A stretch of 64,000 nucleotides of DNA from an uncultured Clostridia bacterium (GCA_944385105.1 CALWVR010000027.1:32249-96248), one strand, 5' to 3'; shown: positions 24,362-32,500, counted from the first letter of the stretch. Translations and numbers: made by a program. Notes: generated by a model not told the origin, from the sequence alone.

Positions 24362-25684
24362 ATGTCAAAACCAGTAGTAGCAATAGTAGGCCGACCTAAT
24401 GTAGGAAAGTCTACATTGTTTAATAAACTAATAGGTAAAAGGCTCTCAATTGTTGATAATACTCCTGGAGTTACAAGAGATAGAATATATGGAGAATGTG
24501 AATGGCTAAACAGCAGATTTTCTCTTATAGATACAGGGGGAATAGAACCTTATTCTGAAGACATTATTTTGTCTCAGATGAGAAGGCAGGCTGAATTAGC
24601 TATAGATTCAGCGAATGTTATTATATTGGTTGTAGACTTAAAATCAGGAGTTGTTGCGACGGATAGGGAAGTAGCAACGATGCTACGAAAGAGTGGTAAA
24701 CCTATTATTTTATGTGTAAATAAGTGTGATAAAATTGGTGAAGTTGATCCTGATTTTTATGAATTTTATAATTTAGGATTAGGCGACCCAATAAGAATTT
24801 CATCAATTCATGGACACGGAACTGGTGACCTACTGGATGAAATATTAAAATATTTACCTAAAGATGTTGATAGCAATCTAGATGAAGATATAATTAATGT
24901 AGCGGTTATTGGCAAACCAAATGTCGGCAAATCTTCTCTTATTAACAGGATTAGCGGAGAAACTCGCTGTATAGTATCAGATATAGCGGGGACTACTCGT
25001 GATTCAATAGATACGATCATTGAAAATCAATATGGTAAATTTAATTTTATAGATACTGCAGGACTAAGAAGAAAAAATAAGGTTTATGAGTCCGTTGAGA
25101 AGTATAGTGTTATAAGAGCAAAGATGGCTATTGAACGTAGCGATGTTTGTGTTATAATGATAGATGCTGTGGAAGGATTTACAGAACAAGATTCAAAGGT
25201 AGCGGGTCTTGCAGTTGATGCAGGTAAGGCTTGTGTAATAGTAGTAAATAAATGGGATGCTATAGAAAAAAATGATAAGACTATGGCTAACTACAAAAGA
25301 AAACTTAAAGAAGATTTTTCATTTATGTCTTATGTACCAATTATATTTATTTCTGCGAAAACAGGGCAGAGAATAGATAGCTTATTTAAAAAAATCGTGG
25401 CAGTATCGAATGCTAATGCAATGAGGATCTCAACGGGGGTTTTAAATGATCTGCTGGGAGAGGCTATAATAAGGGTACAACCGCCAACAGACAAAGGAAA
25501 GAGGCTAAAGATTTTTTACATGACTCAAGTATCAGTAAAACCTCCTACATTCGTATTTTTTGTAAATTCAGTAGACCTTTTCCATTTTTCTTATCAGAGG
25601 TATTTAGAAAATAGGCTTAGGGACGCTTTCTCTTTTGAAGGTACGCCTATTAGATTTATAATAAGAGAGAGAAATGGTAAGTAA
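24362..25684 (+). CDS. der: Ribosome assembly GTPase Der (EngA)
   Basis: 440-residue essential GTPase for 50S subunit maturation, with two tandem G domains and a KH-like C-terminal domain. First G domain: GRPNVGKST near residue 10, DTGG, NKCD. Second: GKPNVGKSS near residue 183, DTAGLRRK, NKWD and a SAKTG loop. The KH-like part follows residue 350. Length is typical. It precedes plsY by 21 bases, a pairing common in clostridia. Confidence 0.95.
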   Translation: MSKPVVAIVGRPNVGKSTLFNKLIGKRLSIVDNTPGVTRDRIYGECEWLNSRFSLIDTGGIEPYSEDIILSQMRRQAELAIDSANVIILVVDLKSGVVATDREVATMLRKSGKPIILCVNKCDKIGEVDPDFYEFYNLGLGDPIRISSIHGHGTGDLLDEILKYLPKDVDSNLDEDIINVAVIGKPNVGKSSLINRISGETRCIVSDIAGTTRDSIDTIIENQYGKFNFIDTAGLRRKNKVYESVEKYSVIRAKMAIERSDVCVIMIDAVEGFTEQDSKVAGLAVDAGKACVIVVNKWDAIEKNDKTMANYKRKLKEDFSFMSYVPIIFISAKTGQRIDSLFKKIVAVSNANAMRISTGVLNDLLGEAIIRVQPPTDKGKRLKIFYMTQVSVKPPTFVFFVNSVDLFHFSYQRYLENRLRDAFSFEGTPIRFIIRERNGK

Positions 25685-25705
25685 GTTTGATTAAGAGGTG
25701 ATTTT

Positions 25706-26419
25706 TTGGATATTCCAACTATAGTTTTTTTGAGAGAATACTTTTTATATATGGTATTAGTTGCAGGAGTAGGTTATTTACTAGGAAGCATTTGTTTTTC
25801 AATAATATTTACGAAATTTTTTAAAGATAAGGTAGACATAAGAAATCTTGGAAGTGGTAATGCTGGATTTACGAATGTTTTAAGGTCTGTAGGGATTCTA
25901 CCAGCATTACTTACTATGTTAGGAGATCTGTTTAAAGGAATATTAGCGTGCTTAATAGGTCAAATGGTATTTTCTAATTTTTCTATTTCTGGTGTACCGC
26001 AATTTTGCATAATTCAGTATGGCATTTACTTATCAGGGGTTTGTTGTGTTATAGGGCACATTTATCCTTGCTTTTTCAAGTTTAAAGGGGGAAAAGCAGT
26101 ACTTACAGCTTTTGCATTAATAATTATGACGGATCTTAGAGTAGCACTTGTATTATTGTTAGTATTTGTTATTATTGTTTTTGCTACTAGGATAGTTTCA
26201 TTAGGCTCCATAATAGCTGCCTTACTTTATCCTATATTAACTTTTATAACCAGTTATTTTTATGATTATCTAGGAGGAGCTAGGGAAGTGACATTTGGAT
26301 ACGTAGTAATTAGCACTACTGTTTCAGCATTTATAGGTTTAATTGTTATGTATAAGCATAAGAGCAATATACTTAGAATAATGAAAGGGCAGGAGAAAAA
26401 GTTTAGTATAGCAAAGTAA
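25706..26419 (+). CDS. plsY: Glycerol-3-phosphate acyltransferase PlsY
   Basis: Membrane enzyme that moves an acyl group from acyl-phosphate to glycerol-3-phosphate, starting phospholipid synthesis. 237 residues, five to seven membrane segments and the family motifs: GSICFS, RNLGSGNAGFTNVLRSVG near residue 47, GHIYPCFFKFKGGKAV near residue 113. Start is TTG 25706 behind GAGGTG. A degenerate copy of its 3' end occurs at about 27013-27080, evidence of a local duplication. Confidence 0.93.
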   Translation: MDIPTIVFLREYFLYMVLVAGVGYLLGSICFSIIFTKFFKDKVDIRNLGSGNAGFTNVLRSVGILPALLTMLGDLFKGILACLIGQMVFSNFSISGVPQFCIIQYGIYLSGVCCVIGHIYPCFFKFKGGKAVLTAFALIIMTDLRVALVLLLVFVIIVFATRIVSLGSIIAALLYPILTFITSYFYDYLGGAREVTFGYVVISTTVSAFIGLIVMYKHKSNILRIMKGQEKKFSIAK

Positions 26420-26546
26420 AGAAGTTTTAATAATATATCTAATATTGAATGCCCTTGTAAGAGACTTAATAAAAGGTCTAATGTTATTTTCAGTAAATGT
26501 AAATTCTTAATGCCTTTGGTGGGTTTTATAAATATAGCAAATAAAA

Positions 26547-26575
26547 AGAGGCACTATTAATAGTGCCTCTTTTTA
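26547..26575. terminator. Bidirectional terminator, duplication unit 1
   Basis: Arms AGAGGCACTA (26547-26556) and TAGTGCCTCT (26561-26570) with A- and T-runs outside. Ends plsY on plus and the repeat-peptide gene on minus. Confidence 0.85.
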
Positions 26576-26590
26576 TTTAATTATTGCTGC

Positions 26591-26827
26591 TTACTTTGTT
26601 GGACCATGGTAGCAACCAGCGTCACCGCCAATTGTTGGACCATGATAACAACCAGCGTCACCGCCAATTGTTGGGCCATGATAACAACCAGCGTCACCGC
26701 CTATCATAGTTTGCCCTTGAAGGTTAGCGCCAATACCACCAGATACACTATCTAGTTCTTCTTCATTTAGTTCTTCTTCATTTAATTCTTCGTCTAAATT
26801 TACGTTTTTATTTTTCTTTTTTAGCAT
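26591..26827 (-). CDS. Gly-Gly leader peptide with three Cys/His 12-residue repeats (RiPP-like precursor)
   Basis: 78 residues. Leader 1-31: basic start, a doubled LNEEE acidic segment, then LDSVSGG, the form cut by peptidase-containing exporters. A short linker leads to three perfect tandem copies of IGGDAGCYHGPT (residues 42-53, 54-65, 66-77) and a final Lys. The Cys-Tyr-His-Gly-Pro core repeated three times suggests a modular precursor giving several copies of one product or a metal- or thioether-bearing peptide. A GGAGG site, strong promoter and terminator make it a single-gene unit. No modifying enzyme is nearby. Precursor status is inferred; I recognise no family. Confidence 0.65.
   Translation of the reverse strand: MLKKKNKNVNLDEELNEEELNEEELDSVSGGIGANLQGQTMIGGDAGCYHGPTIGGDAGCYHGPTIGGDAGCYHGPTK
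26595..26702 (-). repeat. Three tandem 36-bp coding repeats
   Basis: Units 26595-26630, 26631-26666 and 26667-26702 differ by only a few bases, yet all encode the same 12 residues. They are coding repeats, not a CRISPR array: there are no spacers. Confidence 0.9.
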
Positions 26828-26857
26828 TTTACATTCCTCCTTTAATATTATAAATAT

Positions 26858-26886
26858 AGTATAACACTGAAACTATAAAAAGTCAA
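26858..26886 (-). promoter_or_regulatory. Promoter of the repeat-peptide gene
   Basis: On minus, TTGACT (26886-26881), 17-bp spacer, TATACT (26863-26858). Confidence 0.75.
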
Positions 26887-27012
26887 TATATAATTTTGGA
26901 AAAATAATTTGTTTTTAGATATATTAAATAAAATTTTTATTAATTGTATTGTGTGTTGAAAAATGTAGAAAATAGGATTTTGATAAAATTATAAGGTAAC
27001 TAATAGTATTAA

Positions 27013-27080
27013 TTGCTATAAGAGCAATATATTTAAAATACTAAATGTTCAGGTGAGACTTAGTGTGATAAAATAAAGAA
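27013..27080 (+). pseudogene. Degenerate duplicate of the plsY 3' end
   Basis: Aligns with the last bases of plsY (26355-26419) and its flank: AAGAGCAATATA, a diverged middle, then TTAGTGTGATAAAATAAAGAAG against TTAGTATAGCAAAGTAAAGAAG. It has no open frame of its own. It marks the start of duplication unit 2. Confidence 0.6.
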
Positions 27081-27199
27081 GTTTTAATAACATATAATGT
27101 TGAATGTCCTTGTAAGAGATCTAATAAAGGGATTAGCCTTATTTTCAGTACATTTAGAATACTTTATGCCTTTATTTGGTTTTATAAATATAACAAATA

Positions 27200-27229
27200 A
27201 AAAAAGACACTATTAATAGTGTCTTTTTT
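27200..27229. terminator. Bidirectional terminator, duplication unit 2
   Basis: Arms AAAAAAGACACTA (27200-27212) and TAGTGTCTTTTTT (27217-27229), the diverged twin of the terminator at 26547. Confidence 0.8.
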
Positions 27230-27245
27230 CTTTAATTGTAATGGC

Positions 27246-27443
27246 CTACCTTTTTGACCCATAATAACTACCAGAGTTGCCGCCAATTTTTGAGGAATCC
27301 TGGGAGCTACTACTTTTACCTCCTAGAATGGACAAACCTTGAGAAATATAGTCGGCAGCTGAAACACCACCAGATACAGCCCCTAATTCCTCTTCGTTTA
27401 ATTCTTCGCCTAAGTCTAGATCTTTATCTTTCTTTTTTGACAT
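27246..27443 (-). CDS. Gly-Gly leader peptide, paralogue with one repeat
   Basis: 65 residues, sister of the repeat-peptide gene by segmental duplication. The leader (1-26) shares the basic start and LNEEEL and ends GAVSGG. The mature part begins VSAADYISQGLSILGG, has a Ser-rich run, then one diverged repeat, IGGNSGSYYGS, in which the Cys and His of the sister's IGGDAGCYHGP are Ser and Tyr. If Cys or His is modified in the sister, this one cannot be in the same way. It has its own promoter and terminator. Confidence 0.6.
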   Translation of the reverse strand: MSKKKDKDLDLGEELNEEELGAVSGGVSAADYISQGLSILGGKSSSSQDSSKIGGNSGSYYGSKR

Positions 27444-27473
27444 TTTACATCCCTCCTTTTATAATATGAATAT

Positions 27474-27502
27474 ATTATAACACAAGTATGGTAAAAAGTC
27501 AA
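27474..27502 (-). promoter_or_regulatory. Promoter of the paralogous peptide gene
   Basis: On minus, TTGACT (27502-27497), 17-bp spacer, TATAAT (27479-27474). Confidence 0.8.
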
Positions 27503-27534
27503 CATATAATTTGAAAAAAATAAAACATTTTTTA

Positions 27535-27762
27535 TTAATGATTAATAAATGCTTGTAATTGATTTTCTGATATACCAAAGGTGATACCGCCAGCTGCAGA
27601 CTCTAAGGCATCATCATTGAGCTCAGCTCCATCGTTTATTTTGTTGAATATTTTGTCTAATTTTTCTCGAGACAAAGAAATACCATTTGACTTTGCTAAG
27701 GAAGCCAGTTCAACCTTTGAGTTACAATCTTTTGCTAACTTTATAAATTGCTCTACAGTCAT
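27535..27762 (-). CDS. Nif11-like Gly-Gly leader peptide
   Basis: 75 residues. Residues 1-59 form a Nif11-type leader: two predicted helices with VEQFIKLAKDCNSKVELASL at the start and LNDDALESAAGG at the end. Only 16 residues follow (ITFGISENQLQAFINH), so the product would be a short linear peptide without Cys. It is not a copy of the neighbouring precursors, having a longer leader of a different class. AAGGAGAG precedes the ATG, and the promoter is near consensus. Precursor status is inference. Confidence 0.6.
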   Translation of the reverse strand: MTVEQFIKLAKDCNSKVELASLAKSNGISLSREKLDKIFNKINDGAELNDDALESAAGGITFGISENQLQAFINH

Positions 27763-27793
27763 ACGAATCTCTCCTTATAATAATATTGATTAT

Positions 27794-27822
27794 ATTATAT
27801 ATTAAAAAATACGAAAAATCAA
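27794..27822 (-). promoter_or_regulatory. Promoter of the Nif11-like peptide gene
   Basis: On minus, TTGATT (27822-27817), 17-bp spacer, TATAAT (27799-27794). Confidence 0.75.
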
Positions 27823-27861
27823 ATTTTTTATAAACTTACAACATACAAAATTAAACAACGG

Positions 27862-27892
27862 AAAAAGGAGACACTAACTAGCATCTCCTTAA
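27862..27892 (-). terminator. Terminator after rpmB
   Basis: On minus, AAGGAGA (27890-27884) and TCTCCTT (27871-27865) with a T-run following. Confidence 0.7.
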
Positions 27893-27917
27893 AATTTTAA
27901 TATTGCAAATATACAAA

Positions 27918-28106
27918 CTAGACAGCCCTATTAACCTTACCAGAACGCAGGCAACGAGTACAAGCATGAATGCGCTTTGGCGTCCCACCAACAATAGCTT
28001 TTACACGTTTAACATTAGGCTTGAAAGTTCTGTTTGAACGTCTATGAGAGTGAGAAACTTTTATTCCGAAAGCAATATCTTTTCCGCAAATATCACATTT
28101 TGCCAT
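27918..28106 (-). CDS. rpmB: Ribosomal protein bL28
   Basis: 62-residue large-subunit protein: AKCDICGKDIAFG start, the SHSHRRSNRTFKPN core and a C-terminal CTRC pair. The two CxxC pairs make it the zinc-binding form. GGAGGTG precedes the ATG. It is a single-gene unit divergent from the site-2 protease gene. Confidence 0.95.
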   Translation of the reverse strand: MAKCDICGKDIAFGIKVSHSHRRSNRTFKPNVKRVKAIVGGTPKRIHACTRCLRSGKVNRAV

Positions 28107-28221
28107 ATGTTTGCACCTCCTTAAGTGCCAATGTATAACATTATTATACTAACAGATTTTATTATAAAAATCAAGTTTTTTTAATTACTACTTAAATTTT
28201 AATGTGTATTAAACTATAAGC

Positions 28222-28250
28222 TTGTTTTTTTCTTACTTAAACATTATAAT
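28222..28250 (+). promoter_or_regulatory. Promoter of the site-2 protease/scp cluster
   Basis: TTGTTT 28222-28227, 17-bp spacer, TATAAT 28245-28250. Confidence 0.65.
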
Positions 28251-28272
28251 TATATAAAAAGGGGTGTTTTTT

Positions 28273-28938
28273 ATGTGGTTCCTTCAACGTGGAATGACAA
28301 TCGAGTATGCATTAATATCAATCGCATCCTCATTGTTAATAATATTTTTTATACTTCCTATTCATGAATGGGCGCATGGTTTTATAGCCTACAAACTTGG
28401 TGATAAGACTGCTAAATATGAAGGAAGGCTAACTTTAAACCCTATTAAGCATATTGACCCACTAGGAGCAGCAGCTTTAATATTATTTAAGTTTGGCTGG
28501 GCAAAACCAGTACCAATTGATCCAAGAAACTTTAAGCATCCTAAGGTTGGTATGGCTCTAACAGCTCTTGCAGGACCAACTTCAAACTTATTGGCAGCAG
28601 TTTTGGGAGCTATTATATTTAATATACTGTGTCTTTTCTATATTCCTCTAGATTATTTTAAGTATATTGCACTGTTTTTTTCTTCTTTTATAAGTATTAA
28701 CGTTGGATTAGCTGTTTTTAATTTAATACCATTACCTCCCCTTGACGGCTCAAAGGTATTATCTATATTTTTGCCAGATAAAATTTTATATAAATTTTAT
28801 CAGTATAGATTGTATATTGAGATGGTGGTATTTGCTCTTTTATTTATGGGAGTTCTTTCAGGACCAATATATTTTATTCAAGAGAAGGTTTTTAACTTTA
28901 TAGTGTGGTTAGCTAATATTCCATTTGGAAGGGGCTAA
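28273..28938 (+). CDS. Site-2 protease family (M50) zinc metalloprotease
   Basis: 221-residue multi-pass membrane protease. HEWAH (HExxH zinc site) lies near residue 33, and NLIPLPPLDGSKVL near residue 153 supplies the Asp ligand, as in the short M50 group that often precedes scpA. About five hydrophobic segments. ATG 28273 is chosen because GGGGTG sits 6 bases before it; an upstream in-frame GTG at 28264 lies inside that site. Substrate unknown; SpoIVFB-like roles cannot be read from sequence. Confidence 0.87.
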   Translation: MWFLQRGMTIEYALISIASSLLIIFFILPIHEWAHGFIAYKLGDKTAKYEGRLTLNPIKHIDPLGAAALILFKFGWAKPVPIDPRNFKHPKVGMALTALAGPTSNLLAAVLGAIIFNILCLFYIPLDYFKYIALFFSSFISINVGLAVFNLIPLPPLDGSKVLSIFLPDKILYKFYQYRLYIEMVVFALLFMGVLSGPIYFIQEKVFNFIVWLANIPFGRG

Positions 28939-28947
28939 GATGATCCT

Positions 28948-29655
28948 ATGGAAAAAATATCTTATAGATTAAACCTGTTTGAAGGTCCATTAGATCTACT
29001 TTTACACCTTATAAAAAAGAATAAACTAAACATATGTGATATACAAATTTCAGAACTCTTAGACCAATATATGGAACACATTGACCTAATGAAAGAGCAA
29101 AATATGGATATAGCTAGTGAATTTTTAGAAATGGCAGCAAGACTTGTGTATATAAAAACGTCAACTTTGCTTCCAAAACATGAATCAGAGGCCGAAATGC
29201 TGAAAGAAGAACTTAAAGGGCAGCTATTAGAATATGAGCAGTGCAAGAAAATGGCTAAAATTTTGGAGGAGCATATGCAACTTGACTTTATATCGAGGGA
29301 CACAATGAAGCTTGATAGGGATATGACATATTCAATAAGTCATAATATTAATGAAATATTTAAAGCTTATGTAACTTCTATGGGAAAGAATAAGAAAAAT
29401 TTGCCGCCAATTAGAGAATCATTTAATGAGATAGTTGCAAAGAAAATTATATCTGTTTTCTCAAAAGGGATTTATATTCTAAAATCGCTTAAAAGAAGAG
29501 GTAACATTAATTTTTTATCACTTTTTAGAGAAAATAAAAGTAAATCAGAAGCTGTAGCAACTTTCCTTGCACTGCTGGAACTTGTAAAATCAAAAAGGGT
29601 ATTTATTGAAAAGGAAGGTAATAATTTAGAAGTTAAGCTTAGTAAGGAGAAATGA
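28948..29655 (+). CDS. scpA: Segregation and condensation protein ScpA
   Basis: 235-residue kleisin that bridges the SMC heads in chromosome condensation. N-terminal domain RLNLFEGPLDLLLHLIKKNKL binds the SMC neck; AARLVYIKTSTLLP follows; the winged-helix C-terminus binds the other SMC head. It lies directly before scpB, the fixed partner order. Confidence 0.94.
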   Translation: MEKISYRLNLFEGPLDLLLHLIKKNKLNICDIQISELLDQYMEHIDLMKEQNMDIASEFLEMAARLVYIKTSTLLPKHESEAEMLKEELKGQLLEYEQCKKMAKILEEHMQLDFISRDTMKLDRDMTYSISHNINEIFKAYVTSMGKNKKNLPPIRESFNEIVAKKIISVFSKGIYILKSLKRRGNINFLSLFRENKSKSEAVATFLALLELVKSKRVFIEKEGNNLEVKLSKEK

Positions 29656-29661
29656 AATGCA

Positions 29662-30177
29662 GTGGATATAAAAAAAATTAAGGCAATAATACAATCTATA
29701 CTCTTTGCAAGTGGAGAGCCTGTTTCAATTGATAGAATTTCTATGGCTTTGGATATAGAAAACCCAATAATAGTTAAGATTATGGGAATATTAAAAGATG
29801 AATTTGATAAGGAAGAAAGTGGTTTGTGCATAATAAGGATTGATGATAAATATCAAATGTGCACAAAGCCGGTTTACTCACAGTATGTAAGGAAAGCAAT
29901 TGATTTAAGAAAAAATGTACCACTTTCCCAGGCGGCAATGGAGGTTCTTGCTATTGTTGCCTACAATCAACCTGTTACTAAATCCTTTATTGAACAAGTT
30001 AGGGGAGTAGACTGCTCTAATATAATTTCAAATCTTAGTTTAAGATGTTTAATAGAAGAAAGAGGAAGGTTAGAGTTGCCGGGAAAACCTATACTATATG
30101 GAACGACGTTGAATTTTCTTAAGTGTTTTGGGATAAACTCTATTGATGAATTACCAGAGATATGTAATCAAAAATAA
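29662..30177 (+). CDS. scpB: Segregation and condensation protein ScpB
   Basis: 171-residue winged-helix protein that dimerises and wraps ScpA in the SMC-ScpAB condensin. Typical features: IQSILFASGEPVSIDRIS at the start and EVLAIVAYNQPVTKSFIEQVRGVD near residue 93. The start is GTG 29662 behind AAGGAG; a nearby ATG at 29657 is out of frame and closes at once. Slightly short, but complete. Confidence 0.93.
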   Translation: MDIKKIKAIIQSILFASGEPVSIDRISMALDIENPIIVKIMGILKDEFDKEESGLCIIRIDDKYQMCTKPVYSQYVRKAIDLRKNVPLSQAAMEVLAIVAYNQPVTKSFIEQVRGVDCSNIISNLSLRCLIEERGRLELPGKPILYGTTLNFLKCFGINSIDELPEICNQK

Positions 30178-30200
30178 GGAACAAAAGTGGTGTTTATATA

Positions 30201-30845
30201 TTGATAGTATTATATATTATTCTAGGACTGTTGTTTTTATTATTTTTACTTTTAAATATACCCGTCTACTTTGAACTGCGTTTTAAAGAAGAGCTAAGTT
30301 TAAAGATTAAATATCTTAAATTTTCATTTAGTGTGTTTCCAAAAGAAGAAAAACATAATAAAATTGAAGAAAAAAGTGATAATAAAAATGAAGAATTGAA
30401 ACCAGAAAAAAAATCTAAGAAAAAAGAGAATTATATTTCAAAGCTATTTAAGCAAAAAGGCCTTTCAGGGTTCCTTAGTATTTTAAAAGAATTAACAGTT
30501 TTATCAACTGAGGCAATTAGAAAAATTTTTTTAAAAATTTTAATAGATAAAATAAATTTGGATATCATGGTTGTAGGGGAAGATGCATGTGATACTGCGC
30601 TAAAGACAGGTAAAATAAAATCATTTATAAGTTTATGCCTTTTGAAAGTGGTAAAAGACGTAAATAGTAATAGATATAATGTTAATATTTACCCAGGTTT
30701 CTCTTCGGAAAAAACGAAAGTAGATTTTTATGCGCGTATTCACTTTAAACCTATATCTATTTTAAACATTGCTGTTGTTACAGCATTTAAATTTGTAAAG
30801 TCAGTATATAAAAATCAAAAAAAATTACAGAGAGAAAGGGTGTAG
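30201..30845 (+). CDS. DUF2953 membrane protein
   Basis: 214 residues: one N-terminal transmembrane helix, a charged Lys/Glu-rich stretch (about 50-80), then a DUF2953-type domain with DKINLDIMVVGEDACDTALKTG. This family sits next to scpB and ytfJ in many clostridia and is thought to be sporulation-linked (YtfI-like). The start is TTG 30201. Function unknown. Confidence 0.8.
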   Translation: MIVLYIILGLLFLLFLLLNIPVYFELRFKEELSLKIKYLKFSFSVFPKEEKHNKIEEKSDNKNEELKPEKKSKKKENYISKLFKQKGLSGFLSILKELTVLSTEAIRKIFLKILIDKINLDIMVVGEDACDTALKTGKIKSFISLCLLKVVKDVNSNRYNVNIYPGFSSEKTKVDFYARIHFKPISILNIAVVTAFKFVKSVYKNQKKLQRERV

Positions 30846-30849
30846 CAAA

Positions 30850-31272
30850 ATGAGCGAAGGACTAATAAACAACATGATGGATACTACTTTGGAAAAAGTA
30901 AGAGAGATGGTGGATGTAAGTACAATAATAGGAGATACTATAAAACTTGACAATGGAACTTGTATAATTCCAGTTTCAAAGGTTTCTTATGGATTTGTGT
31001 CAGGTGGCTCTGAATTTCCGAATAAAAAAGAGGGAGACAATCTATTTGGAGGAGGAAGTAGTGCGGGTGTTACACTTGCACCTGTAGCGTTTTTGAGTGT
31101 AAGTCCTAATGGGGATGTAAAGATTTTACATGTTGAACCTGCTTCAGGTACAGTTGATCGTGTAATAGATATGGTTCCGGAAGTTTTTGATAAGGTGGGC
31201 TCACTTATAAAGAAGTCAGACAAATCTTCAAAGAAGGACGATATTAGTAATAAATCTGAATCCAAAGAATAA
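30850..31272 (+). CDS. ytfJ: GerW-family sporulation protein (YtfJ)
   Basis: 140-residue sporulation protein of the GerW/YtfJ family: GDTIKLDNGTCIIPVSKVSYGFVSGG near residue 28, a Gly-rich loop GGGSSAGV, APVAFLSVSPNGDVKILHV, and a charged tail. In Bacillus the homologue affects spore germination. It follows the DUF2953 gene by four bases, a conserved pair. Confidence 0.9.
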   Translation: MSEGLINNMMDTTLEKVREMVDVSTIIGDTIKLDNGTCIIPVSKVSYGFVSGGSEFPNKKEGDNLFGGGSSAGVTLAPVAFLSVSPNGDVKILHVEPASGTVDRVIDMVPEVFDKVGSLIKKSDKSSKKDDISNKSESKE

Positions 31273-31354
31273 TAGTTTTTTAATATTATAAAGGTTTTTG
31301 CATATAATTAGCAGAGAGATTCTTAGAGAAAAATTAAAGAAGGATGTGGCTAAT

Positions 31355-32500
31355 TTGTGCAAAAAGTTATTTTCAACTCTATTTATGGCGTGTATTTTTA
31401 TTAGCTTTTTAGAATCGCCAATAAATGTATGTGCCGCACAAGATGAACTGTCATTGTCAGCTCAATCTGCGGTTGTTATATGTGCTGATACAGGTGAAGT
31501 TATATATGGAAAAAATCAAAATGAAAAAAGGCCTATGGCAAGTACGACTAAAATATTAACTTCTTTATTAGCACTTGAAGCTGCAGAGAGCTGCGACAGG
31601 GAAGTTACAATAACAGATAAGATGGTTCCTGTTGAGGGCTCGTCTATGTACTTACAGTTAGGTCAAAAATTACCATTGACAAGTCTTGCAAAAGGAATGC
31701 TTACAGTATCAGGAAATGATGCTGCAAATTCTGTTGCAATATTTTTAGGTGGTTCTGTTGAGGGATTTGCTAAGCTTATGAATGAGAAAGCGAAGCAGAT
31801 TGGGATGAATAATACAAACTTTGTAACTCCTTCAGGACTAGATGCAGAAAATCATTACTCTACGGCATATGACATGGCATTACTTGGAGCGTATGCACTT
31901 GAAAATCAATCATTTTATGATATTTGTTCTAAGAGGAAGGTTGATGTTCCTTTTATAGAACCATGTGAGATAAGGACACTTTATAATGAGAATAGACTGC
32001 TAAAAAGATACGATGGATGTATTGGCATAAAAACAGGATTTACGAAACGTTCTGGAAGATGTTTAGTGTCTGGAGCAGAGAGAAATAGATGTAGACTAGT
32101 TGCAGTGACGTTAAATGCAGGAGATGACTGGAATGACCATGAAAAGTTACTTGACTATGGTTTTTTAAAAGTTGAGTCAGTTCCTTTAGACGAATGTGAA
32201 TGTATGTCGTTACCATTGGTTGGAGGAAATGTAGATGAGATAACAGTATTTGCAAAAGACGATATGAATTTAACTTTGCTTAAGGGACAAAAGGATAAGA
32301 TAGAAAAGGTAGTAAAAGCTCCGCAATTTGTATATGCTCCAATTGAAAAAGGAAAGGTTATAGGGAAAATAGAGTACAAATTTGAAGGAAAAATTATAGC
32401 TACTAATGATTTAATAGTCTCAACAGATGAAAATATTTTTAAAGAAAATAAGAATTTGGTGAGCAAGATTATAGGATTTTTTAAGGGATTTTTTAATTAA
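31355..32500 (+). CDS. D-alanyl-D-alanine carboxypeptidase, DacF-like (S11)
   Basis: Secreted penicillin-binding protein that trims the terminal D-Ala from stem peptides. 381 residues from TTG 31355: a signal peptide ending VCAA, the active site STTK near residue 42, SGN near 104, KTG near 220, and a C-terminal beta-rich PBP5-type domain with a hydrophobic or amphipathic end. An upstream in-frame TTG at 31298 would spoil the signal peptide. Neighbours ytfJ and scpAB support a role like DacF of the spore-cortex pathway, but a vegetative role is equally possible. Confidence 0.88.
   Translation: MCKKLFSTLFMACIFISFLESPINVCAAQDELSLSAQSAVVICADTGEVIYGKNQNEKRPMASTTKILTSLLALEAAESCDREVTITDKMVPVEGSSMYLQLGQKLPLTSLAKGMLTVSGNDAANSVAIFLGGSVEGFAKLMNEKAKQIGMNNTNFVTPSGLDAENHYSTAYDMALLGAYALENQSFYDICSKRKVDVPFIEPCEIRTLYNENRLLKRYDGCIGIKTGFTKRSGRCLVSGAERNRCRLVAVTLNAGDDWNDHEKLLDYGFLKVESVPLDECECMSLPLVGGNVDEITVFAKDDMNLTLLKGQKDKIEKVVKAPQFVYAPIEKGKVIGKIEYKFEGKIIATNDLIVSTDENIFKENKNLVSKIIGFFKGFFN

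Larger units (their letters stand above)
26355..27530. repeat. Tandem segmental duplication (plsY tail + terminator + leader-peptide gene)
   Basis: Unit 1 runs from the last 65 bases of plsY (about 26355) through its terminator, a reverse-oriented peptide gene and its promoter (to about 26925). Unit 2 (about 27008-27530) repeats all of this in order: a degenerate plsY tail at about 27013-27080 (shared AAGAGCAATATA, then TAAAGAAGTTTTAATAA), the same 3' flank, terminator, paralogous peptide gene and promoter. The offset is about 655 bases. The flanks match far better than the cores of the two peptide genes, so the cores have diverged faster. Confidence 0.7.

Noticed and set aside
26595-26702. 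36-bp tandem repeats that could be read as a short CRISPR array
   Set aside because: Units are directly abutting with no spacers, stay in frame inside a coding sequence, and no cas gene is near.
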